Part shown: in pieces, positions 7,592 through 14,843 of the stretch | Layout: every line of letters starts with the position of its first letter | Numbering within the stretch: the stretch's first letter is position 1 | Assembly: GCA_035308365.1 (NCBI GenBank) | Contig: DATGGU010000140.1 | Coordinates: 1 to 19,219, forward strand | Source of the DNA: PALSA-505 sp035308365 | GTDB lineage: Bacteria; Actinomycetota; Actinomycetes; Streptosporangiales; Streptosporangiaceae | Reading direction: 5' to 3' | Length of the DNA: 19,219 nt | The notes under the pieces: generated by a model | What the model saw: the letters and a program-made list of their open reading frames with translations, nothing else | Told to the model about the DNA's origin: nothing | Databases searched by the model: none | Program-made: the position numbers and the translations under genes

Positions 7592-7699
7592 CGCGTACCT
7601 GCGGTCACCGTCGAGCCCATGCGCGGTTACCAGTGCTTGGTGCAGCCGCTCCCCTTGAAGCGACTTGACCGGATACCGCCACAGCTCCTGGACCCGCAC
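7592..7699 (-). pseudogene. MOSC-domain protein, N-terminal fragment
   Basis: On the minus strand a GTG at 7699, preceded by a perfect AGGAGG nine bases upstream, starts RVQELWRYPVKSLQGERLHQ followed by ALVTAHGLDGDRRYA. This is the beta-barrel opening of MOSC_N/MOSC proteins (relatives of the molybdenum-cofactor sulfurase C-terminal domain). Similarity stops abruptly after about 37 residues. The frame runs on with unrelated residues to 7511, crossing the end of the VOC pseudogene on the other strand. The MOSC domain proper, with its conserved cysteine, is absent. It is a truncated gene whose start signals survive. Confidence 0.7.
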
Positions 7700-7852
7700 C
7701 TGGCACCGCCTCCTAGCAGACGGGACTCGCGAGGGTCGCGGGGAGCATCCTGTCCAGGGGGTGACAACCCGCCGGGCGGCTCCTGTGGGCCTTGCCAGTA
7801 TGCCCGTGAGGTGATGCTGGCATGGTCACAAGCGCGGTTCCTGAGCGCTGGC

Positions 7853-8713
7853 TCACCGATGGCGGCGGGCCGTGGCAACGGCGTAGCGGCTGGTTACCCG
7901 GAACTTTCTTGTGTCTTCGTTGCCGTTCTCCAAGATCGCCAGGAGGCGGGTGCGCAGCGCTTCTGCCTGGCCGAGCCGCTCAAGGACGCTGAGACCACCG
8001 ACTGCCATCGGATGGCTCTGAAGCTGGTCGTCGAGGAACTCTTGCGCGGACGATGCGGCGAACGCCAAAGCGTGGTGCGTGACCTGCACGCTGAAACCGT
8101 GCGGGGCGAGCAGGTTCAACAGGGCATCGCGCTGTTCCCAGGCAAACGGCGCCGGCCCCGGCGATGCCCCCAGGGCCTGCCTGACAGTATCTGACGCTGT
8201 CGAGGTCATCTCGAACATCGCGCCGGCGGGAATCCACGCGCTCAGCACGATGCGCCCGCCTGGGGCCAGGACGCGCGCCATCTCGGCGGCTGCGGCATGG
8301 GGATCGGGCGCGAAGATCAGGGCGAACACCGAGAGGATGACATCCACGCTGGACTCGCTGATCGGCAGCGACGCGGCCTCGCCGGGCAGGAACGTTACCT
8401 GCTTGCCCTCGCGGGCGGCTTGAGCTCGGGCGATCTCCAGCAGCCGCGACGCGGGATCCACGCCCGTCACCTCGCTGCTGTGCTCTACGGCGAGTAGTGT
8501 GGCGTTTCCGGTCCCGCAGCCAAGGTCAAGGACACGCTCCGCGGGGCGGAGCCCTGCGCTTTCGACGACGACGCGGGCGGCCTGCAGAAGCTGCGCGGCC
8601 AGGGATTCGTAGCTGCCGACTCCCCAGTCCAGGGCCGCCGCGTCAGCCCTGGCCGGCACGGGCGGGCCGGCCTGTCCCTCAGGTTTACTGTCCATGGGCT
8701 TGGGCGTTGTCAT
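7853..8713 (-). CDS. Class I SAM-dependent methyltransferase
   Basis: A 286-residue methyltransferase of the UbiE/Methyltransf_11 type. Motif I is RVLDLGCGTGNATLLA, the acidic end of strand 2 is VTGVDPASRLLEIARAQA, and later motifs are SVDVILSVFALIFAPDPHAA and EMARVLAPGGRIVLSAWIPA. The C-terminal third (about 175-286) is a substrate-recognition region without recognised signature. ATG 8713 was chosen over the upstream one because GGAGG lies nine bases before it. It is 61 bp downstream of the AAA/TPR gene on the same strand, so the two may form an operon. Substrate unknown; small-molecule O- or C-methylation is the family norm. Confidence 0.9.
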   Translation of the reverse strand: MTTPKPMDSKPEGQAGPPVPARADAAALDWGVGSYESLAAQLLQAARVVVESAGLRPAERVLDLGCGTGNATLLAVEHSSEVTGVDPASRLLEIARAQAAREGKQVTFLPGEAASLPISESSVDVILSVFALIFAPDPHAAAAEMARVLAPGGRIVLSAWIPAGAMFEMTSTASDTVRQALGASPGPAPFAWEQRDALLNLLAPHGFSVQVTHHALAFAASSAQEFLDDQLQSHPMAVGGLSVLERLGQAEALRTRLLAILENGNEDTRKFRVTSRYAVATARRHR

Positions 8714-8774
8714 CGGTGGTTGCCTCCGTGGTCTCACCCCAGGGGCGTAAATCGTGATGGAACAACTTGTACGG

Positions 8775-11204
8775 TCAGACGTCCCAGCCGGCCGGGCCGC
8801 CCGCCTCAGGCTGATACCGGCAGGCTCCGCCGGTGCGGATCGACGCCTGCAGGTGGGCCCCGGCTGCCGGGGCCATCTCGGTGATCCGCGCCAGCGTGGC
8901 GCGCAAGGTGCGGGTGACGTTGACCCGCGCCCGCTCGGCCTCCGGGGAGACCTCGCGGCTCCGCCCGGCTAGGCCGGTGGCACTGCGCAGTTCGGCCAGC
9001 AGGGCCTGCCGCTCGGCTTCGAGCCGCGCGCCGCGATCGGCGTCGCCGGCCCGGTCTGCGGCCTCTAGCTCGCCGGCCAGGGTGGTGAGCCGGCGGCGGT
9101 AGGCCGAGCGGGCCTGCTCGTCGATGACCGGGCCGACGGCCCGTGGGTGTACGCCTGCCCCGCCGGCGGCCAGGTCCAGAGCGGGGATGTCGTGGCCGGG
9201 CGCGGCCAGCAGCGCCCGCAAGTAGTGCAGGCCACGGCCGTCGCGCAGGCGGGCATGCTCATCGTCGGCGTCAAGTAGCCAGTCAGCGCCGTCCCGGCGG
9301 AGCCGCCAGCGATCGGCCGGTGGCGCCAGCGCCGCGAGCAGGACAGTCATGCCCAGCCGCTCAGCGACCGATCGAGCCTGCCGCCGGTGCTCCTCGGCTG
9401 CCTCGAGGTCGCCAGGGCCATTGCGTGCAGCCAGGGCGCCGGCCAGCCCGGCCCGGGCGTGAGCCAACGACGGTAGGCCCCCGATTTGCCCTGCCAGGGC
9501 TGCGGCCTCGGAAAAAAGATCGACAGCTTCGTCCTGTCGGCCCAGGACCGTGGCGAGCAGGCCCAGGTAGTGCGACACCGGCCCGGCAACAGCGTTGGCA
9601 CCGCCCTGAATGACCAGCCGCCCCCGGTATGGTGCTAGCGCCGGGTACAGCGCCCCGGCCGCCTCCCGGTCACCGGCTGCGCTGGCCGCGACCGCGAGCG
9701 CCGCCATCGCCCCAAGCCACCGGGGCCCAGAAGCGCCCAGCGCCTGGGGCAGCACCCGCTGTAGTTCAGCTTGCGCCTCCGGAATACGGCCGAACGTCGC
9801 CAGCACACCCGCCAACGTGGCCTCGAACAGATGGCCTGGCCGGTGACGTGCCGCATCGAGCAGCAGACCCACGCCGAAAGCAGCCTCCTGCTCGGTTCCC
9901 TGCTCCTGAATCACCATCCCGCGCACCGCGCCGTACAGGTCCGTGGCGTCGGCCAGGCCCGCTCGCCGCCCGGACTCAAGGACTTGCTCGGCGAGGCGCA
10001 CCGCCTCACTAAAACGGCCCCGCACAGTGGCCAGCATGGCGTGCCGCGCCGCGACCATCACCAGCGCCGCCTCGTCGCCGGCAAGCTGAGCGGCCCGCTC
10101 GAACGCGGCCAGCGCCGACTCCGCTTCGGCCACCCGGCCCAGCTCCATCAGGGCGACGAACCGCCAGAACATGCCCTGCCGCTCATGAGCGTCGTCACCG
10201 GCGGCGCGGGCCAGGTCGATGATCTCCGACGCAGCCGCGAGCCGGTCTTCGGCCGCGGCGGGGTCCCACAACGCGTGCAGCCTGGCATCGAGCACCTCGG
10301 CCAGCACCGCCGGCTCTCCGCCGGCCCGTGCCAGCGCGAGGGCCTCGTCGACCAGGGCCCGCCGCCGGGGCCCGGCCGCGGGGTCGGCGAGCAGCTCCCG
10401 CGCCAGGCGCGCCAGCACCCGAGCCCGGAGCGGGCCATCCGCCGCTAGCCCGGCCGCGGTTTCCAGCAGCCGGATCAGCGGAGGGTCAACAGCGAGAAAC
10501 GTGACCTGAGAGGGCGCAGACAGGGCCAGGTGCACCACCGGATCGGCACCTGGAGCAAGGCCGCCGAGCCGACCCGCGAGGGACACAGCCGGACCCGGCA
10601 AGCCGCCCGAAGCCAGCCACAATGCCCGGCGCACCTCGGGCCGGCCCTCAGCTACCACCGCGCCCAGGTCTTGCTCGCCCAGCGGCCCCAGGCGCAGTTC
10701 CTGCCCGGTGCCCAAGGGCGCCGACGCGGTCACTATCACCGCTGTCGAGGAGTCGGCCACCCGGGCGGCCAGCACCGGCAAGAACTCCACCGCTCCGGAG
10801 CCACGACGATCGACATCGTCCACCACGATCAGGCGCGGCCCCACCGACACCAAAGCCTCGGCGGCATCATCCAGCTCCAGCGGCCCCGCCTCCTCCAGCA
10901 GGTGGCGCGCCAGCGCATCGGGCCCGCCGGTCTGGCGTATCAGCTGCGCCCAGGCCAGCCGGACCGGTCCAGTCGCAGCCACTGCAACCCGGGCGACGGC
11001 AAAGCCGCGCCGTCGGCCCTCCCCCGCCGCGGCCTCGGCCAGCGCCGTCCTCCCGGAACCGGGCGGACCGTAAACCACCAGCACACCGCCGGCACCCGCT
11101 GCCGCCCGGTCCAACAGCAGGCCAACCGCCGCCATCTCTCGGTCACGCCCAACAAGCCCCACACCTGAGATATACCGCCTGAACGGCTGCCATGAGCGGG
11201 ACAC
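8775..11204 (-). CDS. AAA ATPase with TPR-like repeats, regulator-type
   Basis: About 809 residues from GTG 11204. A P-loop ATPase comes first: LVGRDREMAAVGLLLDRA, Walker A GPPGSGRT (46-53) and Walker B LIVVDDVD (125-132). About residues 270-650 form helical TPR-like repeats rich in Ala/Leu (for example VAEAESALAAFERAAQLAGD). The last 150 residues (GRGLHYLRALLAAPGH, ARSAYRRRLTTLAGELEAAD, ARVNVTRTLRATLARITEMA) match a conserved C-terminal block of large actinobacterial ATPase regulators. Unlike LuxR/MalT or SARP proteins, no helix-turn-helix is visible at either end. The start is uncertain: GTG 11162 or in-frame codons up to 11438 are possible, but the extra N-terminal residues look non-coding and overlap the divergent gene. 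Probably a signal-transducing ATPase. Confidence 0.8.
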   Translation of the reverse strand: MSRSWQPFRRYISGVGLVGRDREMAAVGLLLDRAAAGAGGVLVVYGPPGSGRTALAEAAAGEGRRRGFAVARVAVAATGPVRLAWAQLIRQTGGPDALARHLLEEAGPLELDDAAEALVSVGPRLIVVDDVDRRGSGAVEFLPVLAARVADSSTAVIVTASAPLGTGQELRLGPLGEQDLGAVVAEGRPEVRRALWLASGGLPGPAVSLAGRLGGLAPGADPVVHLALSAPSQVTFLAVDPPLIRLLETAAGLAADGPLRARVLARLARELLADPAAGPRRRALVDEALALARAGGEPAVLAEVLDARLHALWDPAAAEDRLAAASEIIDLARAAGDDAHERQGMFWRFVALMELGRVAEAESALAAFERAAQLAGDEAALVMVAARHAMLATVRGRFSEAVRLAEQVLESGRRAGLADATDLYGAVRGMVIQEQGTEQEAAFGVGLLLDAARHRPGHLFEATLAGVLATFGRIPEAQAELQRVLPQALGASGPRWLGAMAALAVAASAAGDREAAGALYPALAPYRGRLVIQGGANAVAGPVSHYLGLLATVLGRQDEAVDLFSEAAALAGQIGGLPSLAHARAGLAGALAARNGPGDLEAAEEHRRQARSVAERLGMTVLLAALAPPADRWRLRRDGADWLLDADDEHARLRDGRGLHYLRALLAAPGHDIPALDLAAGGAGVHPRAVGPVIDEQARSAYRRRLTTLAGELEAADRAGDADRGARLEAERQALLAELRSATGLAGRSREVSPEAERARVNVTRTLRATLARITEMAPAAGAHLQASIRTGGACRYQPEAGGPAGWDV

Positions 11205-11308
11205 CTGGGCCCGGAAACCCCCGCGGCCCACCAACAGGCCACGCTCTTCGGCCGGCGGCACGTTCTTATTCGCGCAGACTTCTCGGTCACCTCCGCCGCG
11301 CCGACGGC

Positions 11309-11965
11309 GTGACATGGCGCGGTAGGCGTCGCCCCACCAGCAACGGGCCGGCCCACACCTTCCCTGACTCGCTGCTGGACCTCGTGCTGACCGAGGTGAT
11401 CCGAGCTCCGCACCTCGCCCCGCCGCCAGCGCAGCCAACCGAGCGGTTCGCGGCGTTCTTGCACCGCAACCTGCAATCTATCGACGACGCCATCGACCAG
11501 GCGATTTCCGCGCTGTTGCGCGCCCAGCCACCAACTGCTGGCAACCGCGCCCCCTTCGTGGCGGCCGGGCGCTACGCGTTCATCGACCCCTCCCCCCACC
11601 TGCCGGGCGAGCTATGGCGCGACATTATCCGCCTGCTGGAATCCCGCGGCTGGCAGGCCCGCATCGCCACCCGATTTCGTGACCCGGCTGATCCCTGCCA
11701 GGCGGCACACGCCGACTGGGCCGCAGCCCGCCGCGCCGGCTTGACCCTCATCGACACCCGTGGCCCGGAAACCCCGCCGGGCGCCGCCATCATCACCGGC
11801 GCATGCGCCGCGGCTGGGCGCACGGTGCTCGCCGCGGATCCGGGCCGGTGGTGGACGTTCGCCGACGGCCGCGAACCGAACTGGCGGAACCTCATGATCC
11901 AGTACGCGGTGAGCGGCCGGTTCGCCAGCACCGCAGAACTCGCCGCCCTGATCGAGCTGCCGTGA
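11309..11965 (+). CDS. Nucleoside 2-deoxyribosyltransferase-like protein
   Basis: About 218 residues if started at GTG 11309; an ATG at 11192 would extend it into the divergent AAA gene, and neither start has a clear ribosome binding site. The N-terminal half (SLLDLVLTEVIRAPHLAPPP, FAAFLHRNLQSIDDAIDQA) is helical. The C-terminal half resembles the nucleoside 2-deoxyribosyltransferase fold: ELWRDIIRLLESRGW, DWAAARRAGLTLIDTRG, GAAIITGACAAAGRTVLAAD and WRNLMIQYAV, where the NLM motif matches that of Lactobacillus NTD. The usual catalytic glutamate in the G..xE.G motif appears as Ile (about residue 162), so activity is uncertain. Its stop overlaps the next start (GTGA), indicating coupling to the kinase-like gene. 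Confidence 0.7.
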   Translation: MTWRGRRRPTSNGPAHTFPDSLLDLVLTEVIRAPHLAPPPAQPTERFAAFLHRNLQSIDDAIDQAISALLRAQPPTAGNRAPFVAAGRYAFIDPSPHLPGELWRDIIRLLESRGWQARIATRFRDPADPCQAAHADWAAARRAGLTLIDTRGPETPPGAAIITGACAAAGRTVLAADPGRWWTFADGREPNWRNLMIQYAVSGRFASTAELAALIELP

Positions 11966-12459
11966 CCGTGCCCGGCCTCACCGGCCCGGTGAGCCAGCAG
12001 CACCTGGTGGTCATAGACGGCTGCGACGGTGCCGGGAAATCCACCCTGGCCCAAGCGGTCGCCGCCCACCACGGGCATGCCGTCGTGCATGCCGCCCTCA
12101 CCCCCGAGGGGGTGGACCTGTTCGCCAAATACCAGGCGATCCTTGCCCGCCCGGGCCCGCTCGTGCTTGACCGCAGCTTCGTCAGCGAGCTAGTCCACGG
12201 CCCCCTCGATCGTGGCCACTCCCGGCTCACGTTAACCCAGGCCACACAACTAGCCGCGATGGTGGCGCAGCGCGGCGGCATCCTGGTCCATCTCACCGGA
12301 CAGCCGGACCAGATCGCCGCCCGCCTGCTGGCCCGCGACGGCCATACCCCGCCCCTGGCACGCGTCAGTGCGTTGATAACCGCCTACGCCGATACATTCG
12401 GCAAGCTCGCCGCTCACGCGCCAGTTATCACGATCGACACCACCACAAGCACGGCGTGA
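11962..12459 (+). CDS. Thymidylate-kinase-like P-loop protein
   Basis: A 165-residue protein starting at a GTG that overlaps the previous stop codon by four bases. The P-loop IDGCDGAGKSTLAQA (residues about 19-33) is the thymidylate-kinase form (E/D-G-x-D-GAGKST). LVLDRSFVSELVHGP carries the DR motif used by dTMP and deoxynucleoside kinases to position the phosphate acceptor. GGILVHLTGQPDQIAARLLARDGH is the strand-plus-lid region. At 165 residues it is about 40 shorter than housekeeping dTMP kinases, so it is probably a specialised nucleoside or nucleoside monophosphate kinase. Coupling to the deoxyribosyltransferase-like gene suggests a shared nucleotide substrate. It ends 3 bp before the convergent MazG gene. 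Confidence 0.8.
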   Translation: MTVPGLTGPVSQQHLVVIDGCDGAGKSTLAQAVAAHHGHAVVHAALTPEGVDLFAKYQAILARPGPLVLDRSFVSELVHGPLDRGHSRLTLTQATQLAAMVAQRGGILVHLTGQPDQIAARLLARDGHTPPLARVSALITAYADTFGKLAAHAPVITIDTTTSTA

Positions 12460-12462
12460 GCA

Positions 12463-12798
12463 TCACCGCGGCGCAGACGGCGGCGGCGTCTCGGTAGCGG
12501 CTGCATCCTTCACCGGCACTCCGTTGGGCAGTCGCCGGTACACCCGCGCCTCGTTCACCGCCAGCTTGGCCTCCACCGCCTCCTGCAAGTCGGCCCCGGC
12601 CATCTCCGCCAAGCCCAGCAGGTAGATCGCGACATCCGCCAGCTCCTCAGCGACCTGCGGCCGGCCCTTGCGCCAAGCGTCAAATGCCTCCGCGACCTCG
12701 CCACTCAGCAGGCAGAACTCCAGCGGGATATCAGTGGTATTAAAGCCTTTCGCCAGCTTGTTCTCCCAGGCAAGCTTTTGCGCCGACCTGATATCCAC
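12463..12798 (-). CDS. MazG-like nucleotide pyrophosphohydrolase
   Basis: About 111 residues of all-alpha MazG type. The Mg-binding signature is seen as LEFCLLSGEVAEAFDAWRKG (E..xE helix) followed by VAEELADVAIYLLGLAEMAG (ExxD helix). The end AVEAKLAVNEARVYRRLPNG matches the K...N..R.Y tail of MazG-like enzymes. GTG 12798 is preferred because GGGAG lies five bases upstream; GTG 12828 is an alternative. These enzymes hydrolyse (d)NTPs to monophosphate and pyrophosphate and act in nucleotide-pool cleaning or stress. The enzyme is convergent with the thymidylate-kinase-like gene, with no room for a terminator between them. Confidence 0.85.
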   Translation of the reverse strand: MDIRSAQKLAWENKLAKGFNTTDIPLEFCLLSGEVAEAFDAWRKGRPQVAEELADVAIYLLGLAEMAGADLQEAVEAKLAVNEARVYRRLPNGVPVKDAAATETPPPSAPR

Positions 12799-12828
12799 CG
12801 CGCTCCCTCCCACCGGTTGGCACGTCAC

Positions 12829-13386
12829 GTGCAGCCTGGGCGGTCAGGCAAAATGCCGCCCATCCCGGCCAGGGATGGCACGCTACCCGGACTAGCTTGT
12901 GGATCGCTACGTGCACAAACACCCGTCGGCTGTGGGAAACCACGTCGCCGGAAACAGCCATCTGTGCATGACCGACACCGACCCACCAGCCAGGACTACG
13001 TGCGCTGCCTGTGGAAACGAAAAGACCCTGTGGACAGCCCAGCTCCGAAATGATTCTGCGCTCGCGACCGATCCGACCCGGCGCGGAACAGCGCCGCCGC
13101 TGATCGCGGCCACGACCTGGCGCTACGGGACGACCAGACGACGTGATCAGCCGACAACTTGACCCCTTCCACCGCCTCGCCGCGCTCAGTCGCAGCCCGA
13201 TAATCGAGAGCCAATAAGGCTGGCAGGATCGCGGGTGCCGACCTCGATCACGAAGAACATTACGTAGAACATTCTGACCTGCGCGTATACCGGCTTACAG
13301 CCTCCTCGTCCGCACGGGAATACCGGGCGCCTCCGGAGCCGCGCGCTACCCGTTGCGGAAGCGGGGATAGCGCGGCGGGAGTACCG
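12829..13386. other. Gene-poor 558-bp stretch
   Basis: No convincing gene is seen. A plus-strand frame 12968-13162 (64 codons) contains a single CAACG (CxxC) pair and resembles nothing I recognise. Base composition is less GC-rich than the flanks. A direct repeat GAACATT occurs twice (13255-13261 and 13267-13273) with 12-bp periodicity. The stretch should hold the MazG promoter near 12829 and the 3' region of the frameshifted gene that ends at 13387. It may contain further decayed sequence. Confidence 0.5.
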
Positions 13387-14050
13387 TTAGTAATCCCCCT
13401 CGGCCTCTCCCTCATCGTCCGCGAGGGCGAAAGTCCCGCCTGCCTCCTCGGTGTCATCGGTCCCGTCATCGCTGACGGCGGTGCCGTCCTCGGGGACGTC
13501 CTCCAGCAGCCTGGCCTCCGCGTATTCCTGCGGCAGCGCGTACTCGGTCGCCTTCGCGGCTAGGTGCAGCGCGAGCGGAAGTTTCAGGCCCTCGTCGCGG
13601 TAGTGGTCGGGGAAGCGCTGCTGCTGCACCCCACATCGCCCAGTCGACCGGCCTGTCCCCGGCTGCGCAGCCCGCGACCGTGATCTCCAGCAAGGTCGGG
13701 TTCCAGGCGGCCGAGCCTCCGTTGATCTCGCCGTCTGGTGCCTTGGCCGTGGCATGCCCGGTCAACTTGGCGTCCTCGACCCTGCTGTGCTGGTGGCTCG
13801 CCCCCTTCGCCCCGGTGGCGTAGAACACCCGGCGGTCGTCCTCCGGGCCGGGCGGAACCCACAAGCCCTTTGACAAGCCGGCCTCGTCCTCGTCAGCGTC
13901 GTCCGGTGCCCACCACTGCGGGGTCTCGTCCCGCTCGCCGTCCCGCAGCCGGATGAGCTGCCGCAGGTCGGTCCTTACCTGTTCCATCTCCGCCTGGACG
14001 GCGGCACGGTCCAGGGCGGGGGCCGGGGGCGGTTCAGCTGCTGGTCGCAT
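13387..14050 (-). pseudogene. Unknown acidic protein, frameshifted
   Basis: Two overlapping minus frames together make one protein of about 220 residues. The first starts at ATG 14050 inside the 3' end of drrB: EMEQVRTDLRQLIRLRDGER, ETPQWWAPDD, GLWVPPGPEDDRRVFYATGA, LTGHATAKAPDGEINGGSAA and TVAGCAAGDRPVDWAMW. Removing one base from the run at 13629-13632 joins it to VQQQRFPDHYRDEGLKLPLA, LHLAAKATEYALPQEY and a very acidic tail ending in EAEGDY. The region is 664 bp, that is 3n+1, consistent with a single inserted base. Function is not recognised; composition suggests a soluble acidic protein. Either a recent pseudogene or a sequencing slip in the homopolymer. Confidence 0.65.
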
Positions 14051-14843
14051 GGCGGTAGCGGGCGATGGCGGCCGGGATGGTGACGGCGAGCAGCCCGGCG
14101 AGCCAGGCGGTGGCCTCGATGGCCGGGCGAGCGGTGGGGCCGCCGAGGCACAGCGCGCGCAGGGCGCCGGTGATGACGGTGACGGGGTTGGCTTTGGCGA
14201 AGGCCTGCAGCCAGCCGGGCATGGTGGCGACCGGCACCAGGACAGAGCTGGTGAAAAACAAGATGACAACCGGGAACAGCCCGGCCAGCCCGGCTGTCTC
14301 GGGATCGCGGACGGCCAGGCCGAGCAGCAGGTTGATCCAGGAGAACGCCACGCTGACCGCGACGGCCAGGCCGACCGCAGCGAGAGCGGGAGCAGGCCCG
14401 GCGTGGAACCTGAACCCTGCCGCCGCCCCGGTGCCGATCATCAGGGCGAGGACGAACAGGTTGCGCAGCGCGTCGGCGGCGACCCGGCCCGCGAGGACGG
14501 CGCTGCCGGTGATGGGCAGGGAGCGGAACCGGTCGATCATCCCGGTGTTGAGGTCTTCGGCGATGGCCACGCCAGTCTGGGACGCGCCGAACCCGATCGC
14601 CAGCACGAAGACACCCGGCAGCAGGTAGTCGATGTAACGGGAGATGCCGGGCACGTGGACGGCACCGCTGAAGGCGTAGGTGAACAGCAGCACGAACAGG
14701 ACCGGCTGCACGGTGGCCAATGCCAGCAGCGTGGGCACGCGGATCAGCCGCCGCAGGTTGCGCCCGGTGATCACGGCGATGCCGGTGAGCGCACTGGCTG
14801 GCCTGCCGTGGCACGCAGCGCCGCTGGTCATGATGGCGGTCAT
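14034..14843 (-). CDS. DrrB-type ABC-2 exporter permease
   Basis: A 269-residue membrane protein of the ABC-2 (daunorubicin DrrB) family. Six hydrophobic segments are visible, including LLALATVQPVLFVLLFTYAF, IDYLLPGVFVLAIGFGASQ and VVILFFTSSVLVPVATMPGW. The segment GVAIAEDLNTGMIDRFRSLP is the conserved cytoplasmic loop of DrrB-like permeases that contacts the ATPase. PGWLQAFAKANPVTVITGALRAL is the usual C-terminal signature. Its ATG overlaps the stop of the ATPase gene (ATGA), so the two are translationally coupled. It forms the channel of the exporter with the preceding ATPase. The substrate is probably a lipophilic drug or metabolite. Confidence 0.92.
   Translation of the reverse strand: MTAIMTSGAACHGRPASALTGIAVITGRNLRRLIRVPTLLALATVQPVLFVLLFTYAFSGAVHVPGISRYIDYLLPGVFVLAIGFGASQTGVAIAEDLNTGMIDRFRSLPITGSAVLAGRVAADALRNLFVLALMIGTGAAAGFRFHAGPAPALAAVGLAVAVSVAFSWINLLLGLAVRDPETAGLAGLFPVVILFFTSSVLVPVATMPGWLQAFAKANPVTVITGALRALCLGGPTARPAIEATAWLAGLLAVTIPAAIARYRHATSS

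Noticed and set aside
7247..8194. Apparent 315-residue plus-strand protein
   Set aside because: Its first 75 residues are the second half of the VOC pseudogene; the rest is antisense to the MOSC fragment and methyltransferase.
13027..13036. DnaA-box-like TGTGGACAG near 13030
   Set aside because: Only one near match to TTGTCCACA (one mismatch) and no cluster, so no support for an origin.
12968..13162. Small plus-strand frame with one CxxC
   Set aside because: Single metal-ligand pair, no ribosome binding site and no recognisable family.
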